Of a DNA stretch of 64,000 nt, positions 16,453 through 24,124 are shown piece by piece. A model generated the notes under the pieces. That model did no database searches, was not told the DNA's origin, and saw only the letters and a program-made list of their open reading frames with translations. The stretch's first letter is position 1. Every line of letters starts with the position of its first letter. A program made the position numbers and the translations under genes. The stretch covers positions 62,001 to 126,000 of the forward strand of contig NZ_FOKA01000010.1 in assembly GCF_900111925.1 (NCBI RefSeq), written 5' to 3'. Source of the DNA: Cellulomonas marina. Lineage in GTDB: Bacteria > Actinomycetota > Actinomycetes > Actinomycetales > Cellulomonadaceae.

Positions 16453-17537
16453 GCGAGTCCTCGTCCCTGCCGCCCTCGCTGGCGACGGCCGGCAGCGTCC
16501 CGCCCGACCCCGACCGCCCGACCCCGCTGCAGCGCGGCGGGGCGACGACCGGCGCTGCGCCCGCCACGCGCTCGCGCAACCCGCTCGCCGGTGGCGCCGG
16601 CCGCATGGTCGGGCTGGTCATCGCCCTGGTCGTGCTCTGCGCCGTCGGCGCGCTCACCGGGGGCGAGCGGTTCGCCAGCCTCGACAACGCGATGACGATC
16701 CTGCGGCAGGCCGCGATCTACGGCGTGCTGGCCGTCGGGATGACCTTCGTCATCACCGGTGGCGGGATCGACCTGTCGGTCGGGTCCGTGCTGGGCCTGG
16801 CCTCGATCTGGGCGAGCACCGTCGCGACCCAGACGATGGCGGAGAGCAGCGGCTGGTTCGTCATGGTCTTCACGGCCCTGGCCGTCGGGGCCGTGTGCGG
16901 GCTGGTCAACGGCGTCCTCATCGCCTACGGCCGGGTCGTGGCGTTCATCGCGACGCTCGCGATGCTCGTCGGTGCCCGCGGGCTGGCGGAGATCATCGCG
17001 AACCGGCAGACGCAGATCGTCGAGGTGGACGGCTTCCTCGACGTGTTCCGGTCCAGCATCCTCGGCATCTCGGTGTCCATCTGGATCTTCGCCGCCGTGG
17101 CGGTCGCGGGCTGGTTCCTGCTCAACCGCACGACGTTCGGTCGCCGAACCCTGGCCGTCGGCGGCAACCCCGAGGCCGCCCGGCTCGCGGGCATCCGGGT
17201 CAAGCGGCACACGATGTACCTCTACGTCCTGGCCGGCGTCACCGCGGGCATCGCGGCCGTGCTCATGCTCGCCCGGACGACGTCGGGCTCCTCGACGCAC
17301 GGCTCGCTCTACGAGCTGGACGCCATCGCGGCCGTCGTCGTCGGCGGGACCCTGCTGGCCGGGGGCCGCGGCACGATCGTCGGGACCGTCCTGGGCGTCC
17401 TCATCTTCACGACCCTCACGAACGTGTTCGTCATCAACAACCTCTCGACGTCGGCACAGTCCGTCGCGAAGGGCCTGATCATCGTCGTCGCCGTGCTGCT
17501 GCAGCAGCAGTTCGCGGCCCGCGCCCGGCGCACCTGA
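16449..17537 (+). CDS. Sugar ABC transporter permease (RbsC family)
   Basis: 362 residues, GTG start overlapping the ATPase stop (GTGA). After a hydrophilic N-terminal tail of about 45 residues there are eight to ten membrane segments, with the family motifs GMTFVITGGGIDLSVGSVLG and, near the C-terminus, VVVGGTLLAGGRG. These match branched-chain/monosaccharide CUT2 permeases. It should form a homodimeric channel with the double ATPase encoded upstream. Confidence 0.93.
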   Translation: MSESSSLPPSLATAGSVPPDPDRPTPLQRGGATTGAAPATRSRNPLAGGAGRMVGLVIALVVLCAVGALTGGERFASLDNAMTILRQAAIYGVLAVGMTFVITGGGIDLSVGSVLGLASIWASTVATQTMAESSGWFVMVFTALAVGAVCGLVNGVLIAYGRVVAFIATLAMLVGARGLAEIIANRQTQIVEVDGFLDVFRSSILGISVSIWIFAAVAVAGWFLLNRTTFGRRTLAVGGNPEAARLAGIRVKRHTMYLYVLAGVTAGIAAVLMLARTTSGSSTHGSLYELDAIAAVVVGGTLLAGGRGTIVGTVLGVLIFTTLTNVFVINNLSTSAQSVAKGLIIVVAVLLQQQFAARARRT

Positions 17538-17647
17538 CGCTCCGCCGCCGCGCCCTCCGCCGGCGTCCCCTGCTCGTCGTCCTCGGACGTCGACCCGCCC
17601 GTCGCACCCGCTCGTCGTACCCGCACACCCTGTCAAGGAGGACACTC

Positions 17648-18712
17648 ATGTCTGCTCGCACCCCGCTCCGCCGCCGCTGGTTCACCACGGCCGGCGCCCT
17701 CGCCGCCGGCGCGCTGCTCGTCGCCGGCTGCACGTCCAACACGCCGGTCGAGGAGGACGAGGGCTCGGCCGCCGCCGCGCCCGCCCCCGTCGCCGCGACG
17801 GGCAACGACGAGACCGGCGACACGGTCGTCATCGGGTTCTCGGCCCCCGCCGCCGACCACGGCTGGATGGGCGCCATCACGGCCGCCGCCCGCGCCGAGG
17901 CCGAGCGCTACGAGGACGTCGAGCTCCGCGTCGCCGAGGGCACCAACGACGTCAACCTCCAGATCAGCCAGGTCGAGCAGTTCATCAACGACGGCGTCGA
18001 CGCGATCGTGCTCCTGCCCTTCGACGGCGCCGCGCTCACCGAGGTCGCGACGCAGGCGATGGAGGCCGGCATCACGGTCATCAACGTCGACCGCGAGTTC
18101 TCCAGCCCGTTCGCGGCCCGCGCCACCGTGCTGGGCGACAACTACGGCATGGGCGTCTCCGCCGGCACGTACATCTGCGAGCAGCTCGGCGACCAGCCCG
18201 ACGCCGTCGTCGCCGAGATCGCGGGCATCGACTCGCTGCCGCTGACGCAGGACCGCAGCCAGGGCTTCGCCGACGCGCTGGAGGACTGCGGGCTCGAGGT
18301 GAGCAACCGCGTCGCCGCCGACTTCACCGTCCAGGGCGGCCAGGCCGCCGCGGCGAACCTGCTGCAGGCGGCGCCGCAGATCGACGCCCTCTGGAACCAC
18401 GACGACGACCAGGGCGTGGGCGTGATGGCCGCCATCGAGGAGGCGGGCCGCGACGAGTTCATCATGGTCGGCGGCGCCGGCTCGCAGCAGGTGATGGAGG
18501 CCATCCAGGCGGGCGACTCCGTCCTCAAGGCGACGGTCGTGTACCCCTCGACGCAGGCCGCCGACGGCATCCGGCTGGCCCGCCTCGCGGTCCAGGGCAA
18601 GGCTCTGGGTGACCTCGTCGAGGTCGAGATCCCGCGGACGATCCAGCTCTACGCGCCCGTCGTGACGGCGGAGAACGTCGACAAGTACCTGCCGACCGCG
18701 TTCGAGTCCTGA
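17648..18712 (+). CDS. Sugar-binding lipoprotein of CUT2 ABC transporter
   Basis: 354 residues. The ATG at 17648 has a strong ribosome binding site (AAGGAGG, 7 nt upstream) and starts a lipoprotein signal ending in LVAGC with Cys28. The mature part has the periplasmic-binding-protein type I fold of RbsB/XylF: IGFSAPAADHGWMGAI at the first strand, FINDGVDAIVLLPF, and a C-terminal lobe with LWNHDDDQGVGVMAAIEEAG. The ligand is probably a monosaccharide or polyol. It completes a full importer with the two genes before it. Confidence 0.92.
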   Translation: MSARTPLRRRWFTTAGALAAGALLVAGCTSNTPVEEDEGSAAAAPAPVAATGNDETGDTVVIGFSAPAADHGWMGAITAAARAEAERYEDVELRVAEGTNDVNLQISQVEQFINDGVDAIVLLPFDGAALTEVATQAMEAGITVINVDREFSSPFAARATVLGDNYGMGVSAGTYICEQLGDQPDAVVAEIAGIDSLPLTQDRSQGFADALEDCGLEVSNRVAADFTVQGGQAAAANLLQAAPQIDALWNHDDDQGVGVMAAIEEAGRDEFIMVGGAGSQQVMEAIQAGDSVLKATVVYPSTQAADGIRLARLAVQGKALGDLVEVEIPRTIQLYAPVVTAENVDKYLPTAFES

Positions 18713-18751
18713 CGTGCCGCAGGAGCGGCCGCACGCACGAGGGGAGCAGGG

Positions 18752-19975
18752 ATGAGCGAGACCGGGCCGGGGACGACCCTCGGCGTCGGGATGGTGGGCC
18801 ACGCCTTCATGGGGGCCGCCCACTCCCAGGCGTGGCGCGTGGCGCCGCGGTTCTTCGACCTGCCGCTGACGCCGCGGATGGTCGTCGTCGCGGGGCGGCG
18901 GGCCGAGGCCACGCGCGCCGCGGCCGAGCGGCTGGGCTGGGACGGGTGGGAGACGGACTGGCGCAAGCTGCTCGTCCGCGACGACGTGCAGCTCGTCGAC
19001 GTCTGCACGCCGGGCGACACCCACGCCGAGATCGCCATCGCGGCGCTCGAGGCAGGCAAGCACGTCCTGTGCGAGAAGCCGCTGGCCAACACGGTGGCGG
19101 AGGCCGAGCAGATGGCGGCCGCCGCCCGACGGGCCGCCGAGCACGGGGTCCTGGCGATGGTCGGGTTCACCTACCGCCGCGTGCCGGCGGTGGCCCTGGC
19201 ACGGCAGCTCGTCGCCGAAGGGCGGATCGGGGCCGTGCGGCAGGTGCGTGCGCAGTACCTGCAGGACTGGCTGGCCGACCCGTCGTCGCCGCTGTCGTGG
19301 CGGCTCGACAAGCAGAAGGCCGGATCGGGCGCGCTGGGCGACATCGGCGCGCACGCCGTCGACCTCGCGCAGTTCATCACGGGCGAGCGGCTCACCGGCG
19401 TCAGCGCCCTGCTGGAGACGTTCGTCCACGAGCGGCCGGTGGCGGCCGAGGGCGGGTCGGCGCTGCACGGGGTCGGCGGCCAGGGCACGGGGCCGGTGAC
19501 CGTCGACGACGCCGCCGTGTTCCTCGCCCGGCTCGACGGCGGCGGCATCGCCACCTTCGAAGCCACGCGCATGGCGTGGGGCCGCAAGAACGCGATCCGG
19601 CTGGAGATCAACGGCACCGCGGGTTCGATCGCCTTCGACTTCGAGGACATGAACGTGCTGCACCTGTACGAGGCGTCCGACGAGGGCCGCACGGCCGGGT
19701 TCCGGCGCATCTACGTCACCGAGCCCGACCACCCGTACGTCGGCGCGTGGTGGCCGGCGGGGCACGGGCTCGGGTACGAGCACGGGTTCGTGCACCAGGC
19801 GGTCGACCTCGTGCGGGCGCTCGCGGACGGGACGCAGCCGGAGCCGTCGTTCGACGACGGCCTGCAGGTGCAGCGGGTGCTGGACGCCGTGGAGCGCAGC
19901 GCGGCGGCCGGCAGCACGTGGACCGCCATCGAGGACGACGCGTCGGGCACGCCCGACGGGGACAGGAGCGAGTGA
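18752..19975 (+). CDS. Gfo/Idh/MocA family oxidoreductase
   Basis: 407 residues. The Rossmann nucleotide-binding motif at the N-terminus is slightly altered ([14 protein letters not shown]), followed by [14 protein letters not shown] and the diagnostic [11 protein letters not shown]. The C-terminal alpha/beta domain contains [15 protein letters not shown], which supplies the usual catalytic histidine. These enzymes oxidise or reduce a hydroxyl on a sugar or cyclitol with NAD(P). Located after the sugar importer and one base before the isomerase, it likely performs the first step of catabolism of the imported compound (for example a C3-oxidised sugar or inositol); the substrate is not deducible. 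Confidence 0.9.
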   Translation: MSETGPGTTLGVGMVGHAFMGAAHSQAWRVAPRFFDLPLTPRMVVVAGRRAEATRAAAERLGWDGWETDWRKLLVRDDVQLVDVCTPGDTHAEIAIAALEAGKHVLCEKPLANTVAEAEQMAAAARRAAEHGVLAMVGFTYRRVPAVALARQLVAEGRIGAVRQVRAQYLQDWLADPSSPLSWRLDKQKAGSGALGDIGAHAVDLAQFITGERLTGVSALLETFVHERPVAAEGGSALHGVGGQGTGPVTVDDAAVFLARLDGGGIATFEATRMAWGRKNAIRLEINGTAGSIAFDFEDMNVLHLYEASDEGRTAGFRRIYVTEPDHPYVGAWWPAGHGLGYEHGFVHQAVDLVRALADGTQPEPSFDDGLQVQRVLDAVERSAAAGSTWTAIEDDASGTPDGDRSE

Positions 19976-19976
19976 C

Positions 19977-20981
19977 GTGGCACGACCGGTGACGCTGTTC
20001 ACGGGGCAGTGGGCGGACCTGCCGTTCGAGGAGGTCTGCCGGCTGGCCTCGGGGTGGGGCTACGACGGGCTCGAGGTGGCCTGCTGGGGGGACCACCTCG
20101 ACGTCTGGCGGGGGGCTGAGGACGACGCGTACATCCAGGGCAAGCTCGACGTCCTGGAGAAGCACGGCCTGCAGCTCTTCGCGATCTCCAACCACCTCAA
20201 AGGTCAGGCGGTCTGCGACGACCCCATCGACCAGCGGCACCGGGACATGCTCCCGGACGTCGTGTGGGGCGACGGTGACCCCGAGGGCGTCCGGCAGCGG
20301 GCGGCCGAGGAGATGAAGCTGACCGCCCGCACGGCGGCGCGGCTCGGCGTGAAGACGGTCGTCGGCTTCACGGGCTCGTCGATCTGGAAGTACGTGGCGA
20401 TGTTCCCGCCTGCCTCGGAGGAGCTCGTCGCCGCGGGGTACCGGGACTTCGCCGACCGCTGGAACCCCATCCTCGACGTGTTCGACGAGGTCGGGGTCCG
20501 GTTCGCCCACGAGGTCCACCCGAGCGAGATCGCCTACGACTACTGGACGACCGTCGCCGCGCTGGAGGCCATCGGGCACCGGGAGGCGTTCGGCCTCAAC
20601 TGGGACCCCAGCCACTTCGTGTGGCAGGACCTCGACCCGGTCGGGTTCCTCTGGGACTTCAAGGACCGGATCTACCACGTGGACTGCAAGGACGCGAAGC
20701 GCCGGGTTGGCAACGGCCGCAACGGCCGGATGGGCTCGCACCTGCCCTGGGCGGACCCGCGGCGCGGCTGGGACTTCGTCTCCACCGGCCACGGCGACGT
20801 GCCGTGGGAGGACTGCTTCCGGATGCTCAACACCATCGGGTACGACGGCCCCATCTCCGTGGAGTGGGAGGACGCCGGCATGGACCGGCTCGTCGGGGCA
20901 CCGGAGGCCCTGGCCTTCGTCCGGCGGCTGGCCTTCGACCCGCCCACCGCGTCCTTCGACGCGGCGTTCAGCACCCGCTGA
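19977..20981 (+). CDS. Sugar phosphate isomerase/epimerase (TIM barrel)
   Basis: 334 residues, GTG start one base after the upstream stop. The xylose-isomerase-like/AP-endonuclease-2 barrel is evident: [62 protein letters not shown] and [11 protein letters not shown]. These contribute the Glu/Asp/His/Glu metal ligands of the family. Together with the Gfo/Idh/MocA protein it forms a common catabolic pair for oxidised sugars. A terminator hairpin follows directly. Confidence 0.9.
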   Translation: MARPVTLFTGQWADLPFEEVCRLASGWGYDGLEVACWGDHLDVWRGAEDDAYIQGKLDVLEKHGLQLFAISNHLKGQAVCDDPIDQRHRDMLPDVVWGDGDPEGVRQRAAEEMKLTARTAARLGVKTVVGFTGSSIWKYVAMFPPASEELVAAGYRDFADRWNPILDVFDEVGVRFAHEVHPSEIAYDYWTTVAALEAIGHREAFGLNWDPSHFVWQDLDPVGFLWDFKDRIYHVDCKDAKRRVGNGRNGRMGSHLPWADPRRGWDFVSTGHGDVPWEDCFRMLNTIGYDGPISVEWEDAGMDRLVGAPEALAFVRRLAFDPPTASFDAAFSTR

Positions 20982-20991
20982 CCGTCCCGGT

Positions 20992-21023
20992 CCGGCCGGC
21001 CGTGCCCCGCACGCGCCGGCCGG
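20992..21023 (+). terminator. Hairpin ending the sugar operon
   Basis: CCGGCCGGC (20992-21000) pairs perfectly with GCCGGCCGG (21015-21023). The loop can extend the stem with CGTG/CACG around a CCCCG tip. It lies 10 bp after the isomerase stop and just before the isomerase remnant. Confidence 0.75.
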
Positions 21024-21062
21024 CCCGGGCTGCACGACCGCACCATCGCACGACGCACCACC

Positions 21063-21335
21063 GTGTTCTGGGCCGCCGACGCCGGCGTCGACGTCGCGGC
21101 GCTGATCGAGGAGCACGGCGACCGCATCGAGCTGCTGCACATCAAGGACGGCGACCTCAACGGTGACGCCCGCGGCATCCCGTCCGACGTCGGCGAGGGC
21201 GAGATCGACTGGGCGCCGATCCTGCAGGCGGCTCAAGGCAAGGTGAAGCTGTACGTGGTCGAGCGCGACGGGGCCCCGGCCGACGCCGAGTTCGCCCGCG
21301 ACAGCCTCGAGTTCCTCACCTGCTTCACCTACTGA
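21063..21335 (+). pseudogene. C-terminal remnant of a second sugar isomerase/epimerase
   Basis: Only about 90 residues: FWAADAGVDVAALIEEHGDR, then ELLHIKDGDLNGDARG and a terminal VERDGAPADAEF..DSLEFL. This is recognisably the last third of a TIM-barrel sugar-phosphate isomerase/epimerase (family length about 270-330). The upstream part of the barrel is absent; the 80 bp before it hold only the neighbour's terminator. The reading frame to the stop is intact, so decay may be recent, or a short product could be made from the GTG at 21063. It is not homologous in detail to the intact isomerase upstream, so it is not a simple tandem duplicate. Confidence 0.75.
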
Positions 21336-21374
21336 TGGCCGTGACGCCGCACCGGCCCGCACGTGAGTGGCGGG

Positions 21375-21459
21375 CCGGTGCGGCGTACGGAGGACCGGAG
21401 GTCCGGGCACCGGCGTGTCGGCGAGGACACGCCGGTGCGGGGTGAGCACGCCGCACCGG
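21375..21459. repeat. Structured intergenic repeat, copy B
   Basis: The outer arms CCGGTGCGGCGT (21375-21386) and ACGCCGCACCGG (21448-21459) are perfectly complementary. Inside are a small hairpin GGACC-gga-GGTCC (21392-21404) and a 13-bp hairpin GCACCGGCGTGTC (21407-21419), loop GGCGAG, GACACGCCGGTGC (21426-21438). The whole could fold as a three-way junction. Spacing of every conserved block equals that of copy A near 10.3 kb. It lies between the isomerase remnant and the SemiSWEET gene. Confidence 0.75.
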
Positions 21460-21574
21460 CGGACCACTTGATCGGGTGACGCCGGGAGCCGATGGGACGT
21501 GGTGGGTCCGACCGGCCCACGCACCACCCGAATCCCGGGCACCACCGTGCCCCGTCCAGGAACGAGCTCGTCCC

Positions 21575-22021
21575 GTGCACGACGTCATCGCCACCGCCGG
21601 CCTCCTCGCCTCGATCACCGGTCTGGTGGGCGGGCTCCCGCACGCCCGGCACGTCTGGCGTCACCGGCGGGAGCCGTCCGCGCTCCAGGGCATCTCCCTG
21701 GCCTCGTTCGCCGTCGCGCTCGTCGGCAACGTCATGTGGACCGTGTACGGGGTCGGCATCGGCTCCTTCTGGGTCGCGGCGCCCTGTGCCGTCAACGGGC
21801 CGATCGCGGTGCTGACGCTCGTCGTCGTGGGCCGGTCGAAGCGCAGGGTGCGGCCGATGGAGGGGGTCGAGGGCGCGTCGGCCTCTACCACCGCAGCCCC
21901 GGCGACCCTGCCGCAGGCACGGGTGGTGGCGCTGGCGCACCGGTCGACCGGACGCCTGGTCGCGCAGCGGCCGGCTGCGGACGTCCACGGGCTCCCCGCC
22001 CACGTGCGCGCGGCCGGCTGA
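21575..22021 (+). CDS. SemiSWEET / PQ-loop sugar transporter
   Basis: 148 residues from GTG at 21575. Three membrane helices occupy the first ~90 residues, with the PQ-loop-like signature LVGGLPHARHVWRHR in helix 1 and ISLASFAVALVGNVMWTVYG in helix 2-3. SemiSWEETs are three-helix proteins that dimerise to passively transport sugars. This one carries a further ~55-residue hydrophilic tail, longer than the usual 85-100 residues of the family. The position after a sugar catabolic operon fits a sugar role, though the gene has its own intergenic gap. Confidence 0.8.
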   Translation: MHDVIATAGLLASITGLVGGLPHARHVWRHRREPSALQGISLASFAVALVGNVMWTVYGVGIGSFWVAAPCAVNGPIAVLTLVVVGRSKRRVRPMEGVEGASASTTAAPATLPQARVVALAHRSTGRLVAQRPAADVHGLPAHVRAAG

Positions 22022-22051
22022 GGCAGCCGCACCAGGACTGCGCAGCCGACG

Positions 22052-24055
22052 TCAGCCACCGGCGGCTCCCCGCAGGACGCGGGCGGACAGCGCGTCGGCC
22101 GGGCCGGGGCGGCCGAGCAGGTAGCCCTGCACGTGCCGGGCGCCGAGGCGGCGCGCGGCGGCGAGCGTCGCCTCGTCCTCCACCCCCTCCAGCACCACCG
22201 GGCTGCCGAGGCTGCGCCCGAGCAGGAGCACCGCGGACACCACGGCCGACGCCTCCGGCCGCTCGACGAGCGCCGCGGTGATGGACCGGTCGACCTTGAG
22301 CGTCGCGCGCGGCAGGTCCATGACGCGGCCCAGCGACGACCAGCCGGCACCGAGGTCGTCGATGGCCAGCCCGCACCCGAGCGCCTCGAGCCCCCGCAGG
22401 GTCGCGCGCGCGTGCTCCTGGAGCAGGCCCGACTCGGTGACCTCCACGGTGAGCCGCGCGGGGTCGAGGTCCCGGCGGCCGAGGGCGCCGGCGACCGCCT
22501 CGAGGAGGCCGGGGTCCGCCAGTTCGCCGGCGGAGGCGTTGACGAACACCCGCGGCACGGTCCCGGGACCGAGCTCGGCGTCCCAGGCGGCGAGCTGGCG
22601 GCACGCCTCGTCGAGCACCCACCGCCCGATCCCGACGAGGAGCCCGTGCTGCTCGGCGAGGTCGACGAACCGTGCCGCCGCCAGCAGCCCGGCGCTCGGG
22701 TGGTGCCAGCGCAGGAGGGCCTCCACGGCCCAGACCGCCGCCTCGCCGTCGCCCGTCGACCACGCGCCGCCGCGTCGTCCGGCCACGCCGTCGGTCACTC
22801 CGTCCGATCGACTGTCCGGGGCGAGCACGAGGACGGGCTGGTAGTGCAGCTCCAGCCGGCCGTCGGTCAGGGCGGCCCGCAGGTCGGCGGCGGAGACGAC
22901 CACCGGGTCGGGCGGTGCCGACGCGGTCGGTGCCGACGTGGTCGGGGAGGCGGCAGCGGTGGGCCCGACGGCCGCCGGGGCGGTCGCGACCGCCAGGCCC
23001 GAGGGCGGCGTCGCGGCCGGGGCGGCGGAGTCGTCGACCTCGACGAGGCCGCGGCCGCCACGCTTGGCGGCGTACATGGCGGAGTCGGCCCGCGCGAGCA
23101 GCACCTTGGCGGGCGTCGCCCCGGCGACGGACAGCGCGACCCCGGTGCTGACGCTCGGGTCGAGCCGGCGTCCGGCGACCTGCACGGGCTCGCCCAGCCG
23201 CGTGCTGATCCGCCGTGCCGCCTCCGCGGCGCCCGCGACCCCGTCGACGTCCTCGAGCAGGACGACGAACTCGTCGCCGCCGACGCGGGCCACCGTGTCC
23301 GTGGTGCGCAGCAGCGCGGAAACCCGTGCGGCGACGGCCCGCAGGAGCTCGTCACCCGCGGCGTGCCCCCACGTGTCGTTCACCGGCTTGAGGTCGTCCA
23401 CGTCGAGGAAGAGCACGGCGACCGTCGCCCGGGTGCGCTCGGCCCGCGCCAGCGCTGCGGCGAGCCGCTCCTCGAGCACCCACCGCAGCGGCAGGTCCGT
23501 CAGCGGGTCGTGCATGGCCCGGTGCGCCAGCTCCTCGCGCGCGCGCCGGGCGTCGTCCCGGTCCGCGGCGACGACGAGGTACGAGGTCGCCAGACGCGCG
23601 AGCCGGGTGACCCGCAGCAGCTCGGGCTCCGTCAGGGCCCGGGCCTCGTGCCGGTACAGGTCCAGCACGCCCCAGCACCGGCCGCGGCCGAGCAGCGGCA
23701 CGCTGGTGACCGCCTGCACGCCGAGCTGCTCCGCCCGGTGCTGCCACCGCGGCCACCGGCCCTGCGTCGTCAGGTGCGCGACGTCGACCGTGCGGCGGGT
23801 CAGCTCGGCCTCGAGGCACGGCCCCTCCTGGAGCTCCTCCTGCAGCCGCGCGAGCGCGTCCGCGTCGCCCGCATGGGCGAAGACGAGCCGGACCAGCCCG
23901 TCGGCGCCGGGCACCATCACACCTGCGGCGTCGACCCCGACGAGCACGCGCGCGGCGTCGGCGAGGCGCTCGAGCACCTGCCGGGTGTCGAGGTCGTCGA
24001 CGACGGCCGTGCTGAACTCGTCGAGCACGCGGACCAGGTCGTCCTGCTCCGCCAT
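22052..24055 (-). CDS. GAF-GGDEF-EAL cyclic-di-GMP protein
   Basis: 667 residues, soluble. A GAF sensor domain covers about 15-165 (VGVDAAGVMVPG.., SVPLLGRGRCWGVLDLY). The GGDEF domain runs from about 180 (DPLTDLPLR) with an intact G259-G260-D261-E262-F263 motif. A Pro/Ala linker follows at about 340-385. The EAL domain contains E445-A446-L447, VEVTESGL and IDDLGAGWSS. Both catalytic signatures look intact. The GAF domain likely tunes activity to a small ligand or redox cue. Convergent with the SemiSWEET gene. Confidence 0.92.
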   Translation of the reverse strand: MAEQDDLVRVLDEFSTAVVDDLDTRQVLERLADAARVLVGVDAAGVMVPGADGLVRLVFAHAGDADALARLQEELQEGPCLEAELTRRTVDVAHLTTQGRWPRWQHRAEQLGVQAVTSVPLLGRGRCWGVLDLYRHEARALTEPELLRVTRLARLATSYLVVAADRDDARRAREELAHRAMHDPLTDLPLRWVLEERLAAALARAERTRATVAVLFLDVDDLKPVNDTWGHAAGDELLRAVAARVSALLRTTDTVARVGGDEFVVLLEDVDGVAGAAEAARRISTRLGEPVQVAGRRLDPSVSTGVALSVAGATPAKVLLARADSAMYAAKRGGRGLVEVDDSAAPAATPPSGLAVATAPAAVGPTAAASPTTSAPTASAPPDPVVVSAADLRAALTDGRLELHYQPVLVLAPDSRSDGVTDGVAGRRGGAWSTGDGEAAVWAVEALLRWHHPSAGLLAAARFVDLAEQHGLLVGIGRWVLDEACRQLAAWDAELGPGTVPRVFVNASAGELADPGLLEAVAGALGRRDLDPARLTVEVTESGLLQEHARATLRGLEALGCGLAIDDLGAGWSSLGRVMDLPRATLKVDRSITAALVERPEASAVVSAVLLLGRSLGSPVVLEGVEDEATLAAARRLGARHVQGYLLGRPGPADALSARVLRGAAGG

Positions 24056-24124
24056 CGTGGCTCCTCGCGCCGCGCGTCGGACCGGGTGCTCGGCCGACGG
24101 CGCCCCAGCATCTCGCGGGTGCGG

